Positions 25,113-32,797 of a stretch of 36,159 nt of DNA are shown here, piece after piece (within the stretch, counting starts at the first letter, position 1; each line of letters begins with the position of its first letter). Origin of the DNA: Brevibacillus fortis (lineage in GTDB: Bacteria > Bacillota > Bacilli > Brevibacillales > Brevibacillaceae). Where the stretch lies: positions 1-36,159 of the forward strand of contig NZ_PXZM01000021.1 in assembly GCF_003013395.1 (NCBI RefSeq). The letters are read 5' to 3'. The position numbers and the translations under genes were made by a program. The notes beneath the pieces are model-generated. The model saw only the letters and a list, made by a program, of their open reading frames with translations. It had not been told where the DNA came from and ran no database searches.

Positions 25113-25287
25113 ATGTTGGCAACGTATCTGTTACCAGCTTCAAAACAAAAAAAAGCGCAATCCCGACGCTCGCGACTGTCCACCAGAGCGGCTTGCTGTC
25201 AGCCTTTTTGGCCTTGTAGATCCCGATTAACTTCCAGGTACCTACCGCCACACACAAGAGGCTAAACAGGAGCAGGATTGTCCCCAT
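25111..25287 (-). CDS. 58-residue two-helix membrane protein
   Basis: ATG at 25287, preceded by GGGAGGGAGG, ends with TAA at 25113-25111. Helix 1 is ILLLFSLLCVAVGTWKLIGI and helix 2 is WWTVASVGIALFFVLKLV, separated by the basic loop KAKKADSKP. Its stop codon lies in the terminator stem. Unknown function; it lies downstream of the two small genes at 25336-25754 on the same strand and may share their transcript. Confidence 0.6.
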   Translation of the reverse strand: MGTILLLFSLLCVAVGTWKLIGIYKAKKADSKPLWWTVASVGIALFFVLKLVTDTLPT

Positions 25288-25335
25288 GACCTCCCTCCCC
25301 TCACTCCTAGCTATATGGGGAAGCGAGAGAAAAAA

Positions 25336-25482
25336 TCACTTCTTCGGGTCCTTTTTGCCCAATCGCCCGAGGACCATCCGGCCCCGTTCCTTAATGGACT
25401 CATCCTTGATATCCTGTTGACGCTTTTTCATCAAACCGTTTTTGGAAGTATCCGGTCGGTCCGTTTGCCGTCCATCTCGCAT
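25336..25482 (-). CDS. 48-residue basic protein overlapping the YqkK-like gene
   Basis: The ATG at 25482 overlaps the stop codon of the preceding gene (TAATG), indicating translational coupling. The product is hydrophilic and rich in Lys, Arg and Asp (KKRQQDIKDESIKERGRMVL). No family recognised; it may be a small spore-associated or regulatory protein. It ends at TGA 25338-25336. Confidence 0.5.
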   Translation of the reverse strand: MRDGRQTDRPDTSKNGLMKKRQQDIKDESIKERGRMVLGRLGKKDPKK

Positions 25483-25754
25483 TAGCTGTACTTGCCTCCG
25501 CCTTTTTTCTCGTAATCGTTCAAAAGCTCAGCAAAGCTCTTGTTGCGCTCACGTTCTTCCTGCTCCCGGCGCTTTTGTTCGGCTGCTTCCTTCGCCTTGC
25601 GCTCGCCTTCTGTCTTCATGTCTTTTTCAAGCTGCTTGAGCGCTCCGAGCGCATCTGCATTCAGCATATCCTTCAAACTGTTCAATCCGCTTTTCGCGTC
25701 TGTCGTAGTTGTGGTCTCTGCTTGACGCTGTGGTTTTCGTTGTTTTTTCGCCAT
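25482..25754 (-). CDS. YqkK-like protein (DUF3886)
   Basis: 90 residues, highly charged and probably one long helix: KSGLNSLKDMLNADALGALK followed by a Glu/Lys/Arg-rich coiled stretch (EGERKAKEAAEQKRREQEER) and the tail FAELLNDYEKKGGGKYS. This pattern matches DUF3886/YqkK of Bacillus, function unknown. ATG at 25754 is preferred since relatives begin MAKK; a GTG at 25766 would add four residues. Confidence 0.75.
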   Translation of the reverse strand: MAKKQRKPQRQAETTTTTDAKSGLNSLKDMLNADALGALKQLEKDMKTEGERKAKEAAEQKRREQEERERNKSFAELLNDYEKKGGGKYS

Positions 25755-25851
25755 TTGAATTGCCACCCTTTCCCTATCCTCATTCTGTCCTCATTCTCTG
25801 GCCCCATCCGGGTCATACTATCTTCATCTTTCACAAAGAGGAGGACATCAC

Positions 25852-25983
25852 ATGGTTCGCAACAAAGAAAAAGATTTTGGAAAAACCGCTGAAATCCGAG
25901 GACCCAAAGCCCAATCCGAGGCTGTTCGCTCTGACGGCTCCATTAATAGTGAACCACAAGAAAGGCTAAAAGAAAACCGCTAA
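25852..25983 (+). CDS. sspK: Small acid-soluble spore protein K-like
   Basis: 43 residues. The start MVRNKEKDF and the later RSDGSINSEPQERLK correspond to the conserved ends of SspK, a minor forespore-made acid-soluble spore protein of Bacillus. ATG at 25852 follows AGAGGAGG and the gene ends in its own terminator. Forespore-specific (sigma-G) transcription is expected from the family; a promoter was not identified with confidence. Confidence 0.8.
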   Translation: MVRNKEKDFGKTAEIRGPKAQSEAVRSDGSINSEPQERLKENR

Positions 25984-25992
25984 CAAAAAAAC

Positions 25993-26021
25993 CGCCGGGC
26001 AGCCATTATGCTCGGCGATTT
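25993..26021 (+). terminator. Rho-independent terminator after sspK
   Basis: CGCCGGGCA (25993-26001) pairs with TGCTCGGCG (26009-26017) with one G-U pair, followed by ATTTTT. Confidence 0.8.
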
Positions 26022-26201
26022 TTACTTGGCGGCGGGTTTTGGTGGCTTACTTTTCGAATAGCGCGTTCCTGCTTCAGCAAGGTGAGCTTCTCATCAAATT
26101 GGAACGAACAGCCGATTTTTTAACAATCGTTTGGCAAAGTCCCGCTCCATCTCGATCAACTCCCGGAAAGCTCCTGGTATCCTGACGTAGCAAGGAAACA
26201 T
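26006..26201 (-). pseudogene. Short gene broken by a one-base frameshift in an A6 tract
   Basis: On the minus strand the frame from ATG 26201 encodes VRIPGAFRELIEMERDFAKR and stops at 26094. Removing one base from the A6 run (26121-26116) joins it to IGCSFQFDEKLTLLKQERAI, which runs to a stop at 26008-26006 inside the sspK terminator. The joined product would be about 64 residues, helical and charged. It could be a true pseudogene, a slippage-expressed gene or a base-calling error. No ribosome binding site is obvious and no family recognised. Confidence 0.45.
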
Positions 26202-26361
26202 GCTGCGTGGAAGATTTTTATAATTATAGTCAAATATAAACATGATTTTTTATATTCTGCATTTTACCACATGCACATTAGCTGATTGAATCGTGCTCAT
26301 AGGCGGAAATCGATTAAGAGCACCCGAAAAGACATACTATTCTGCATGGTGAGTTTACTTA

Positions 26362-26616
26362 TTACTGAGATTTCTTTTTTGCTTTGATTATCTTATACAG
26401 ATAGTAGCAGAGGATAAACACTAAAATGGTAACAAATGTAACAACAATAGAATTTCGAAGAATTGATAGTATGTACTCGTCAACGGGAAGATAAACAATA
26501 TCGAATAGATCAGTACCTGGTTTAGGTACACTTTGGTATCGACTTGTGAATAAAATTTGGGCACAAAAACTGACAATAAAGCTGTATAGCACGACTTTAA
26601 CTATCATTTTTTCCAT
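26362..26616 (-). CDS. 84-residue membrane protein in AT-rich islet
   Basis: Two hydrophobic helices (MIVKVVLYSFIVSFCAQILF and SIVVTFVTILVFILCYYLY) flank an extracellular loop with YQSVPKPGTDLFDIVYLPVD; a lysine-rich tail follows. ATG at 26616 follows ACAGGAGTG by about ten bases. Base composition is clearly more AT-rich than the surroundings, and it is divergent from the secreted protein gene next door. Function unknown. Confidence 0.6.
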   Translation of the reverse strand: MEKMIVKVVLYSFIVSFCAQILFTSRYQSVPKPGTDLFDIVYLPVDEYILSILRNSIVVTFVTILVFILCYYLYKIIKAKKKSQ

Positions 26617-26672
26617 GAATTAGTCACACTCCTGTATTTTTTGGAACATCCATTTTTTTACAAAAACACTTA

Positions 26673-26687
26673 TGGTATATTATACCA
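26673..26687 (+). promoter_or_regulatory. 15-bp palindrome over the promoter of the secreted-protein gene
   Basis: TGGTATATTATACCA is a perfect inverted repeat around base 26680. It overlaps the likely -10 (TTATAC, 26680-26685, 17 bp after TTTACA at 26657-26662), so it is a candidate operator. Confidence 0.5.
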
Positions 26688-26703
26688 AAAAGAAGGATGG
26701 ATA

Positions 26704-27411
26704 ATGTTGGAAAATGGACTTTCCAAATCTTTGATGTTTATTCTGGTTTTTGTGTTGACGTTATCGACAGGACTTTTAACAGGGGTTTTTGCGAAATCAG
26801 CGGATAATAATAAGGTTAATTATTGTGACGATTTAGAAAAACTAGGTGATGTTAGTTACCAAAATTTTGATGGCATTACCAAAAGAGTAATTAAGATAAA
26901 AGATACAAAAAAATTTGGTGAAATAAATGGTATGAACGTTAAGCCGATTGGCGAAATCACCTTGGTTGTGCCGATGGTTAAATCAACACCTAAATTAATT
27001 GATCGAACAGGACCTGATGTGTCAATTTTAGCTGCTCAATACGTAAAAGTGAAACGTGAATCGGAAGCCTGCGGGACAAAAAAAATTAGAAGTTCTAGTT
27101 ATGCACCTCTTGGGGGTAAAATGATCATTTCTGAAAGCGTAAATGCTTCATATAGTGCAAATGTTTCTGTTAGCGCTGAGGCTGTTAGTGCTGGTGTTGG
27201 ATTTAGCGTTACCAAGGGTTACACCGTTTCAGATGAGCAACCTATAACTGTTCCGGCAGGGAAAACGGGAATTATTACAGCGTATCCTTGGTATCAAACA
27301 TATGAATTTGATGTGATGGAAAGAAGGCCATGGCCTTTAGAAGATGTAGTGGTTGGTAGTGGAACTGCTTACTTGCCTATCGGAGTTTGCTTTGTTCCTA
27401 AAGTCATTTAA
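26704..27411 (+). CDS. Secreted beta-rich protein of unknown function
   Basis: 235 residues with an export signal (SLMFILVFVLTLSTGLLTGV, cleavage after VFA-KS likely). The mature part contains four cysteines or fewer and a serine/valine-rich alternating stretch, SVNASYSANVSVSAEAVSAG then VGFSVTKGYTVS, and a conserved-looking end ITAYPWYQTYEFDV...GTAYLPIGVCFVP. The alternating polar/hydrophobic pattern suggests long beta strands, as in pore-forming or cell-surface proteins, but no family is recognised. ATG at 26704 follows AGAAGGATGG. The AT-rich base use suggests acquisition by transfer. Confidence 0.65.
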   Translation: MLENGLSKSLMFILVFVLTLSTGLLTGVFAKSADNNKVNYCDDLEKLGDVSYQNFDGITKRVIKIKDTKKFGEINGMNVKPIGEITLVVPMVKSTPKLIDRTGPDVSILAAQYVKVKRESEACGTKKIRSSSYAPLGGKMIISESVNASYSANVSVSAEAVSAGVGFSVTKGYTVSDEQPITVPAGKTGIITAYPWYQTYEFDVMERRPWPLEDVVVGSGTAYLPIGVCFVPKVI

Positions 27412-27422
27412 TTAATGTCATG

Positions 27423-27451
27423 AAAAGGAGCCTAACATTGGCTCCTTTTTT
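27423..27451 (+). terminator. Rho-independent terminator after the secreted-protein gene
   Basis: AAAAGGAGCC (27423-27432) pairs with GGCTCCTTTT (27440-27449), followed by further T residues. Confidence 0.88.
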
Positions 27452-27462
27452 CTTTACTCTTG

Positions 27463-27636
27463 GTTAGAAGTGCGGCATAAAAACATCGTCCAAGGCGAAC
27501 GGTATCGCGTCAAGCTTTGCCCCGTATTTTTCCCTGATGCTCATCCGCTTCTGGGAGACTGGACAGGGCAAGCCAATTGGCGTGAACTGTCCGTTGCAAT
27601 TTGATTTTCTTCCAGTAACGGTATCGTTTTGACCAA
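27463..27636 (+). pseudogene. Possible gene remnant of unknown family
   Basis: A stretch starting directly after the terminator reads LEVRHKNIVQGERYRVKLCP then VFFPDAHPLLGDWTGQANWR and ELSVAI before a stop; a one-base shift continues as FDFLPVTVSF and stops. It has no start codon or ribosome binding site. The sequence looks protein-like rather than random, but it overlaps the tail of the glycosyltransferase remnant on the other strand, so only one may be genuine. Confidence 0.3.
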
Positions 27637-27639
27637 CGT

Positions 27640-27965
27640 ATGCGGTCGCTTTATATGTGGATTTTGTTCCAGCCAGTTTTGACATTCGGTATGCTGACTT
27701 GCGCTAAACTGAGGTTCGTACACGGAGTAAATCCTCCTCGTACAAAGCCCCAGCAAAATCATATCCTGTATCCGTATTGAACAGGCGAGAGAGCGGAACA
27801 CGTCTGCGATAAAGCACCACTTGCAAAGAATAATGAGCGGTAAAGCCAGCCAGCTTCTCTGCCAGCCCATCCGTGGAGCCGTTATCCAGCACAATCACCT
27901 CATACTGTTCAAAATCGGCAAACTGCAAGTTCAGGCTAAGCAAGGTATACAAAAGCTGATGAGTT
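27640..27965 (-). pseudogene. Family 2 glycosyltransferase remnant
   Basis: The minus strand encodes HQLLYTLLSLNLQFADFEQY then EVIVLDNGSTDGLAEKLAGF, the nucleotide-binding beginning of GT-A family 2 glycosyltransferases, and on to TDTGYDFAGALYEEDLL. The frame breaks near 27720 and continues in another frame as SASQHTECQNWLEQNPHIKR. The N-terminal strand before HQLL is missing, and the catalytic DxD region is absent. It is a degraded fragment and unlikely to be functional. Confidence 0.6.
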
Positions 27966-28054
27966 GTATCTCATTTGGGCTGGGCGCGGATCCCATCTGA
28001 AACCGAATAAGGGGTCAGCGACTGATGCATGCTATGGGTTAAAAGGAGGTCCTT

Positions 28055-28411
28055 ATGATGGATAACGATAAGCAAAAGAACGACAAGACGAAGGATATTT
28101 CCCTCGATGGGACGCTCCCGCATCAAATCAGTGCTCCTGATTTCAAAAACTCGTCCCGTACGATCCAAAAGCCATTCGTCAATGAGTTCGGAGTCGTCAT
28201 CGGTGACAGCTTGTACGAGTCCCAGGAATCTCCCTTACACAACTGGAGTACGGAAACCGATCCCTCCGTCATGGCCGGGGATCAGTGGGTACATCCGACC
28301 AACGACATTGGCTGGAACGCGATAGAAAATCGTGAGCTTCTCGAGGATCAAGAACTAGATGGAGCCCGTTTTATGCACCCTACCTTCGATGTGAGCAAAG
28401 GCAAGGACTAG
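28055..28411 (+). CDS. DUF3905-like protein
   Basis: 118 residues, hydrophilic, no signal. TLPHQISAPDF, KPFVNEFGVVIGDSLYESQE, SPLHNWSTETDPSVMAGDQW and VHPTNDIGWNAIENRELLED closely follow the DUF3905 family of spore-forming Bacillota, whose function is unknown. ATG ATG at 28055 follows AAAAGGAGGTCC. It is a single gene ending in a strong terminator. Confidence 0.75.
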   Translation: MMDNDKQKNDKTKDISLDGTLPHQISAPDFKNSSRTIQKPFVNEFGVVIGDSLYESQESPLHNWSTETDPSVMAGDQWVHPTNDIGWNAIENRELLEDQELDGARFMHPTFDVSKGKD

Positions 28412-28430
28412 TGCCAGCTTTTTCATGCAG

Positions 28431-28470
28431 CCCGTTCGGCAGAAGCACTTCTGTCCGGACGGGTTTTTTT
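28431..28470 (+). terminator. Rho-independent terminator
   Basis: CCCGTTCGGCAGAAG (28431-28445) pairs with CTTCTGTCCGGACGGG (28448-28463) apart from a small internal mismatch, and seven T residues follow. Confidence 0.88.
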
Positions 28471-28553
28471 GGATTGCGCTTGCACTCCAGGCTTCGGGAC
28501 ACTACTCTGACTTGTGTTACAATGGAAGACAAGTAGCAGAAAGGAGCTAGTCC

Positions 28554-28856
28554 ATGAGTATCACACTTACGATAGAGCCAGCGTTTTCCCTTGCCTATCA
28601 ACGTTATGCCGGCTTTGTACCGGGAGATACGCTTCGATTATATGTACGAACAAGCGGCCCCGGAACCGGCGGTATGTTTTATGCGATTGAAAAAGATGAG
28701 GCCCTCACCGATGACGCTGTGTTTGACGTAGAGGGATTGCGATTTGTCATTCGTCCAACTGATTTCTGGTATTTCGACGGGGGACATCTGAGCTACAATC
28801 CACTCTATGGCGAGTACGGCTTTCACTTCACCAACCCTCGTCTGGATGGGAACTAG
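28554..28856 (+). CDS. HesB-like (YneR-type) protein
   Basis: 100 residues with the HesB/Fe-S biosynthesis fold as in Bacillus YneR: SITLTIEPAFSLAYQRYAGF, PGDTLRLYVRTSGPGTGGMF, then GLRFVIRPTDFWYFDGGHLS and YNPLYGEYGFHFTNP. The C-x-C cysteines of true A-type Fe-S carriers are absent, so an iron-sulfur role is doubtful. ATG at 28554 follows AAAGGAG. It is 68 bases upstream of the M50 gene. Confidence 0.7.
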   Translation: MSITLTIEPAFSLAYQRYAGFVPGDTLRLYVRTSGPGTGGMFYAIEKDEALTDDAVFDVEGLRFVIRPTDFWYFDGGHLSYNPLYGEYGFHFTNPRLDGN

Positions 28857-28924
28857 AACAGAAACTTCTCTTGGCTTGATTCGTAAGAAGAGATATCTGC
28901 CTATATCTTCTGGGAGGAAAAACG

Positions 28925-30037
28925 ATGAAAAAAAGCCGCTCAGTCCTTTTGGCGATCGGTGCTTTCCTACTTGCCAATTTAAAATGGATTCTTAGCATAC
29001 TGAAGTTTTCGAAATTCGGGACCACCATTATCTCCATGGGGATTACCTTGTGGGCGTATGCCATGTTTTACGGATGGAAATTCGCAGTGGCACTCGTCTA
29101 TCTGATCTTCGTCCACGAAATGGGCCATGTGATTGCCGCCAAACGAAAAGGAATCGCGACTTCACCCGCTGTCTTTATTCCTTTTGCCGGAGCCTTCATC
29201 GCCATGAAAGACATGCCGCGTGATGCAAAAACCGAGGCCTACTTAGCCTACGGCGGACCCTTGGCGGGGATGATTGCTTTCTTGCCTGCCCTCCCGCTGT
29301 ATTGGTATACGCAGGACCCTTTCTGGGGTTTGGTTATCTACTTGGGTGCCATGCTCAATTTATTTAACCTGCTGCCCATCTCCCCGCTGGATGGCGGCCG
29401 CATCGTTTCGGTATTATCGACGAAAATTTGGTTTATCGGGTTAGTCGGACTGGGCGTTATGCTATTCGCCAATCCAGGCCCGATTACAGTGTTCATTTTT
29501 ATCATCGGCTTGATTACGTGGTACAACCGTCTGCGTGCTGGCTATCAACAAAAGATCCTGCAATACGAGCGCGAAAGGATTGCAGACTTCCAGCAAAGCA
29601 TAGCCAAATGGCCCACGCTGGAATCGACATGGGATATTCGCACGCAAATGAATGCAGAGGTAAATGCGATCAATCAGGAAGATTTGAAGAAATTTTATGT
29701 TCCATTTTTCCAGGACAAAAAACGCCTTCAGCGTGACTGCAAGAGACTCGATAAGGTGTATCTGAACAGAAAATGGGAATTGTTCAGAATGTGGGAACGA
29801 GAGCCCGTTTTGTATTACGATTCGGACCCGAACCGCCCGATCCCTTCGGATGCGCTCCGTGATGGGGAACGTGCGGCGCAAGAGAGATTAGCCGAACTGG
29901 ATGAGCAAATGCATCAGCTCACTACGTACTACGATGCACCTGCCTCTACGAAGTGGAAAGTGTTAGTTGCCTATCTCGGTCTAGCTGCTGTCCTGTCAGC
30001 GTTTTTCGTCTACGCCCAGCAAATTTTGCACAGGTAA
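28925..30037 (+). CDS. Site-2 protease family (M50) membrane protein
   Basis: 370 residues. The zinc-binding HEMGH is at residues 64-68 in a membrane helix and the third ligand aspartate is in SPLDGGR (D156), so a complete M50 active site is present. After the five or six helices comes a long soluble segment (about residues 200-345), charged and probably helical, and a final transmembrane helix (VLVAYLGLAAVLSAFFVYAQ). ATG at 28925 follows GGGAGG. Relatives of this type are annotated only as site-2 protease family; the substrate is unknown. Confidence 0.85.
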   Translation: MKKSRSVLLAIGAFLLANLKWILSILKFSKFGTTIISMGITLWAYAMFYGWKFAVALVYLIFVHEMGHVIAAKRKGIATSPAVFIPFAGAFIAMKDMPRDAKTEAYLAYGGPLAGMIAFLPALPLYWYTQDPFWGLVIYLGAMLNLFNLLPISPLDGGRIVSVLSTKIWFIGLVGLGVMLFANPGPITVFIFIIGLITWYNRLRAGYQQKILQYERERIADFQQSIAKWPTLESTWDIRTQMNAEVNAINQEDLKKFYVPFFQDKKRLQRDCKRLDKVYLNRKWELFRMWEREPVLYYDSDPNRPIPSDALRDGERAAQERLAELDEQMHQLTTYYDAPASTKWKVLVAYLGLAAVLSAFFVYAQQILHR

Positions 30038-30170
30038 CCGTTTGCACTTTGCCTAGTGTAACGATACGGATGCCTATCTGCGGCCTTCTGCGGGCTCAAA
30101 AACGTGCGCTACGGTTATCTGAGGGTCGCTCTTCCCGACCAAAAGGGTAGAAACGCCCCCTACGGTGGTA
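30035..30170 (+). other. Structured intergenic region upstream of the CorC/HlyC gene
   Basis: TAACCGT and GCAC (30035-30047) are complementary to GTGC and ACGGTTA (30104-30117). Local stems follow: GGTCG/CGACC near 30125-30140 and GTAG/CTAC near 30147-30163. No known riboswitch was recognised. Confidence 0.35.
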
Positions 30171-30253
30171 TATCGCTTTTGTGTGTTCCACCCGGATCAG
30201 AGTAAAATAGAAAATAGTACTTTCATAAAATTCCAGAGAGGATGACTTTTTAC

Positions 30254-31591
30254 TTGGACACCGTCCCGATAGTGCTCAACCTACTGCTTGTTATATTTCT
30301 TGTTTTTCTTAACGGCTTTTTCGTAGCCGCAGAGTTCTCACTCGTGAAGGTGCGGCAAACGCGCCTGACACAGATGGTGAATGAAGGTAACAGACGTGCA
30401 GTCTATGCCCAAAAAGTAACGCATAAGCTAGACGCCTACCTATCTGCCTGCCAGGTCGGGATTACTCTCGCCTCGCTGGGACTGGGTTGGGTCGGGGAAC
30501 CGGCCATTGCCCATATGATTGTGGAGCCTTTGCTTGGATCTTCGGGATTGCCTGATTATGCGATCTCCGCGATTTCTTTTGGTGTAGCCTTTGCGATTAT
30601 TACGTTCCTCCACATTGTCTTGGGTGAGTTGGCTCCGAAATCATTGGCCATTCAAAAAGCAGAAATGACCTCGTTGTGGGTTGCCGCGCCATTGATGTTT
30701 TTCTATAAATTGCTTTACCCGGCTATCTGGTTCTTAAACGGAACAGCCAACGCTCTCATGAGACGACTCGGACTCGAAGCCATCTCGGAACATGAAGCGG
30801 CGCATACAGAAGAAGAAATTCGCCTGTTGGTCAACCAAAGTCACCAAAGTGGCCATATTGACCAGACCGAATTGGCTCTTGTCGAACAAGTTTTTGACTT
30901 CTCCGAAACCGTTGCTCGGGAAACGATGATCCCGCGCATTGATATGGTTTGCTTATATACGACGAATACCTTTGAAGAAAACCTGGAAATTATCCGCTCG
31001 CAGCGCCACACGCGTTTTCCGGTTGCCGCTGAGGACAAGGACAACATCATCGGTTTTGTCCACGCGACAGACTTCTACCTCTCTGCCTTGCAAGACGGAA
31101 GCGTGGAGCTGGATTCGTTGGTCCGCCCTGTCCTGACCGTACCGGAAACAATGGAAATCAGCACGGTATTGCGCCTGATGCAGAAAAACCGTTCGCAGCT
31201 CGCGATTGTCATCGACGAATACGGCGGAACAGCCGGTCTCGTAACGATGGAGGATATTTTGGAAGAAATCGTTGGGGATATCCAAGACGAGTTTGACGAG
31301 GAAAGACCAGAAATTGAGAAGCTGGACAATGGCCTCTCCGTATCCGGTATGCTCGTGTTGGCTGACCTGAATGACCATCTTCCGTTCGAACTCGAATCCG
31401 AAGATGTAGACACAATTGGTGGTTGGTTGTACAGCCAGCTGGAAGAAGACATCGCTGTTGATGCGACAGTAGAATGGGAAGACCACCTGTTCACCGTCAA
31501 GCAGATGGATCATCACCGTGTTACACGCGTCCTGATTACGCGTTTGGAAAATGATGAATCGGAGCAACAAGAGCTGTTGACCGTCTCCTAA
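30254..31591 (+). CDS. CorC/HlyC (CNNM-like) hemolysin-family membrane protein
   Basis: 445 residues: an N-terminal CNNM/DUF21 transmembrane domain (NLLLVIFLVFLNGFFVAAEF, residues about 5-190), two CBS domains (about 205-330, with METMIPRIDMVCL-like and IVIDEYGGTAGLVTMEDILE) and a CorC_HlyC C-terminal domain. Such proteins act in magnesium or cobalt export and resistance. The TTG at 30254 gives the beginning usual for relatives; the ATG at 30242 directly abuts GAGAGG, too close for efficient initiation. It ends in a strong terminator. Confidence 0.9.
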   Translation: MDTVPIVLNLLLVIFLVFLNGFFVAAEFSLVKVRQTRLTQMVNEGNRRAVYAQKVTHKLDAYLSACQVGITLASLGLGWVGEPAIAHMIVEPLLGSSGLPDYAISAISFGVAFAIITFLHIVLGELAPKSLAIQKAEMTSLWVAAPLMFFYKLLYPAIWFLNGTANALMRRLGLEAISEHEAAHTEEEIRLLVNQSHQSGHIDQTELALVEQVFDFSETVARETMIPRIDMVCLYTTNTFEENLEIIRSQRHTRFPVAAEDKDNIIGFVHATDFYLSALQDGSVELDSLVRPVLTVPETMEISTVLRLMQKNRSQLAIVIDEYGGTAGLVTMEDILEEIVGDIQDEFDEERPEIEKLDNGLSVSGMLVLADLNDHLPFELESEDVDTIGGWLYSQLEEDIAVDATVEWEDHLFTVKQMDHHRVTRVLITRLENDESEQQELLTVS

Positions 31592-31615
31592 TCATCACAC
31601 GTTTAGCTCAAACCA

Positions 31616-31656
31616 AAGCCCCACACCGGCTTACTTAGCTGGTGCGGGGCTTTTCT
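31616..31656. terminator. Rho-independent terminator after the CorC/HlyC gene
   Basis: AAGCCCCACACC (31616-31627) pairs with GGTGCGGGGCTT (31641-31652) with one mismatch, followed by TT. It may also end the convergent CDF transcript. Confidence 0.8.
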
Positions 31657-31674
31657 ATTTCGCACGTGTTTCTT

Positions 31675-32652
31675 CTACGTGGTCCCCGGGCTCGTAAGTT
31701 GCTTCCTGTCGTCCACGCCGTTGTCCTCCAAAATCCCCATTGTCACATCGCTAATATCCGGATCAGTAAGCAAGCTGTCGCGAATGCGGTACTTAATATC
31801 GTCCGCCACAGCAAGACTCAATCCCGTCCGCAGCTCTACGTAGCATTCCACATGGTAAAAACGCCCTTCCTGTACAATCCGCATCCGGTTGATATCCGTT
31901 ACGTCCGGGTCAGCAAATATGACTTTGGCTACCCGATCCTCGATTTCTTTGGGAGCTGCAATACCGATCAAGCCGACCATGTTGTCGTACCCTACCTTGA
32001 ATGCCACACCCACCATGAGAATTCCGATCAGGATGGTGGCAATCCCGTCCAGCAATGCAAAGGAAGTAAAAGTAGTGACGATAACGGCAATCAACGCCAA
32101 TAAAGCACCAAGCGTTGCCACGATGTCCTCGTAAAAGACGAGTCGTGTCGGTGGAGCCGCACGTCCTACATTCCGAAAGGCAGCAGGGATGACAGCAAAG
32201 CCCTTCGCTTCCACCCGAGCTTCATGAACAATTTCAAACATCACCTTTACCAGTACGTACCCATCCACGATGACCGCCAGAGACAAAATGATAAAATTCA
32301 ACCAAAAATGGCTGGATTCTACTGGCTCGGCAATGAGATGGAAGCCTTTGATAATGGTTTCATAGGCCATGATGGTTACGACGATCACCGCGACCATACA
32401 GAAAATGTTAATCACACGACCAAATCCCGTGGGGAACCTCGTTGTCGGTTTTTTCTCTGCGAGTACGCTGCCAAAGAAAACGAAGTACTGGTTGACTGCA
32501 TCGGCTACCGAATGCATCGCCGACGCAAACATGGCTCCACTCCCACTATAGACAGCCGCAAAGCCTTTTGCGATAGCGAGACCTGTGTTCCCCAAAGCCG
32601 CTGTCGCCGAGGACATATTCCCCTTTTTTAGCGTTGCCCAGATAGAGCTCAT
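31675..32652 (-). CDS. Cation diffusion facilitator (CDF) transporter
   Basis: 325 residues, a proton-coupled divalent metal exporter. Six helices are visible; the metal-site motif in helix 2 is MHSVADAVNQ, and helix 5 has the LLDGIATILIGILMVGVAF pattern. The soluble C-terminal domain of about 80 residues includes MRIVQEGRFYHVECYVELR. The sequence resembles the group that carries an extended loop between helices 3 and 5, as in YeaB/ZitB-unlike Bacillus members. ATG at 32652 is preceded by GGAGGG, a little far. Metal specificity is unknown. Confidence 0.88.
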   Translation of the reverse strand: MSSIWATLKKGNMSSATAALGNTGLAIAKGFAAVYSGSGAMFASAMHSVADAVNQYFVFFGSVLAEKKPTTRFPTGFGRVINIFCMVAVIVVTIMAYETIIKGFHLIAEPVESSHFWLNFIILSLAVIVDGYVLVKVMFEIVHEARVEAKGFAVIPAAFRNVGRAAPPTRLVFYEDIVATLGALLALIAVIVTTFTSFALLDGIATILIGILMVGVAFKVGYDNMVGLIGIAAPKEIEDRVAKVIFADPDVTDINRMRIVQEGRFYHVECYVELRTGLSLAVADDIKYRIRDSLLTDPDISDVTMGILEDNGVDDRKQLTSPGTT

Positions 32653-32740
32653 GGTGTTGCCATTCCCTCCTCGATCAGACGATTTTCTTTACTATTCCCT
32701 ATTCGCAAGGAGTGTTCCTAATGAGAAATGGAACATATAA

Positions 32741-32780
32741 ACAAAGAAAAGACAGACATCCAAAGTGGATTATCTGCCTT
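32741..32780 (-). terminator. Rho-independent terminator after the SMR pair
   Basis: On the minus strand GGCAGA..ATCC (32778-32767) pairs with GGAT..TCTGTC (32761-32751), then TTTTCTTTG. Confidence 0.65.
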
Positions 32781-32797
32781 TCCTTGTTACCGCTACC

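Noticed and set aside
28554..28856. A-type iron-sulfur carrier
   Set aside because: The three conserved cysteines of IscA/SufA proteins are absent, so only the HesB-like fold is called.
30035..30240. M-box or yybP-ykoY riboswitch upstream of the CorC/HlyC gene
   Set aside because: The conserved core segments of either class could not be found; only generic pairing is visible.
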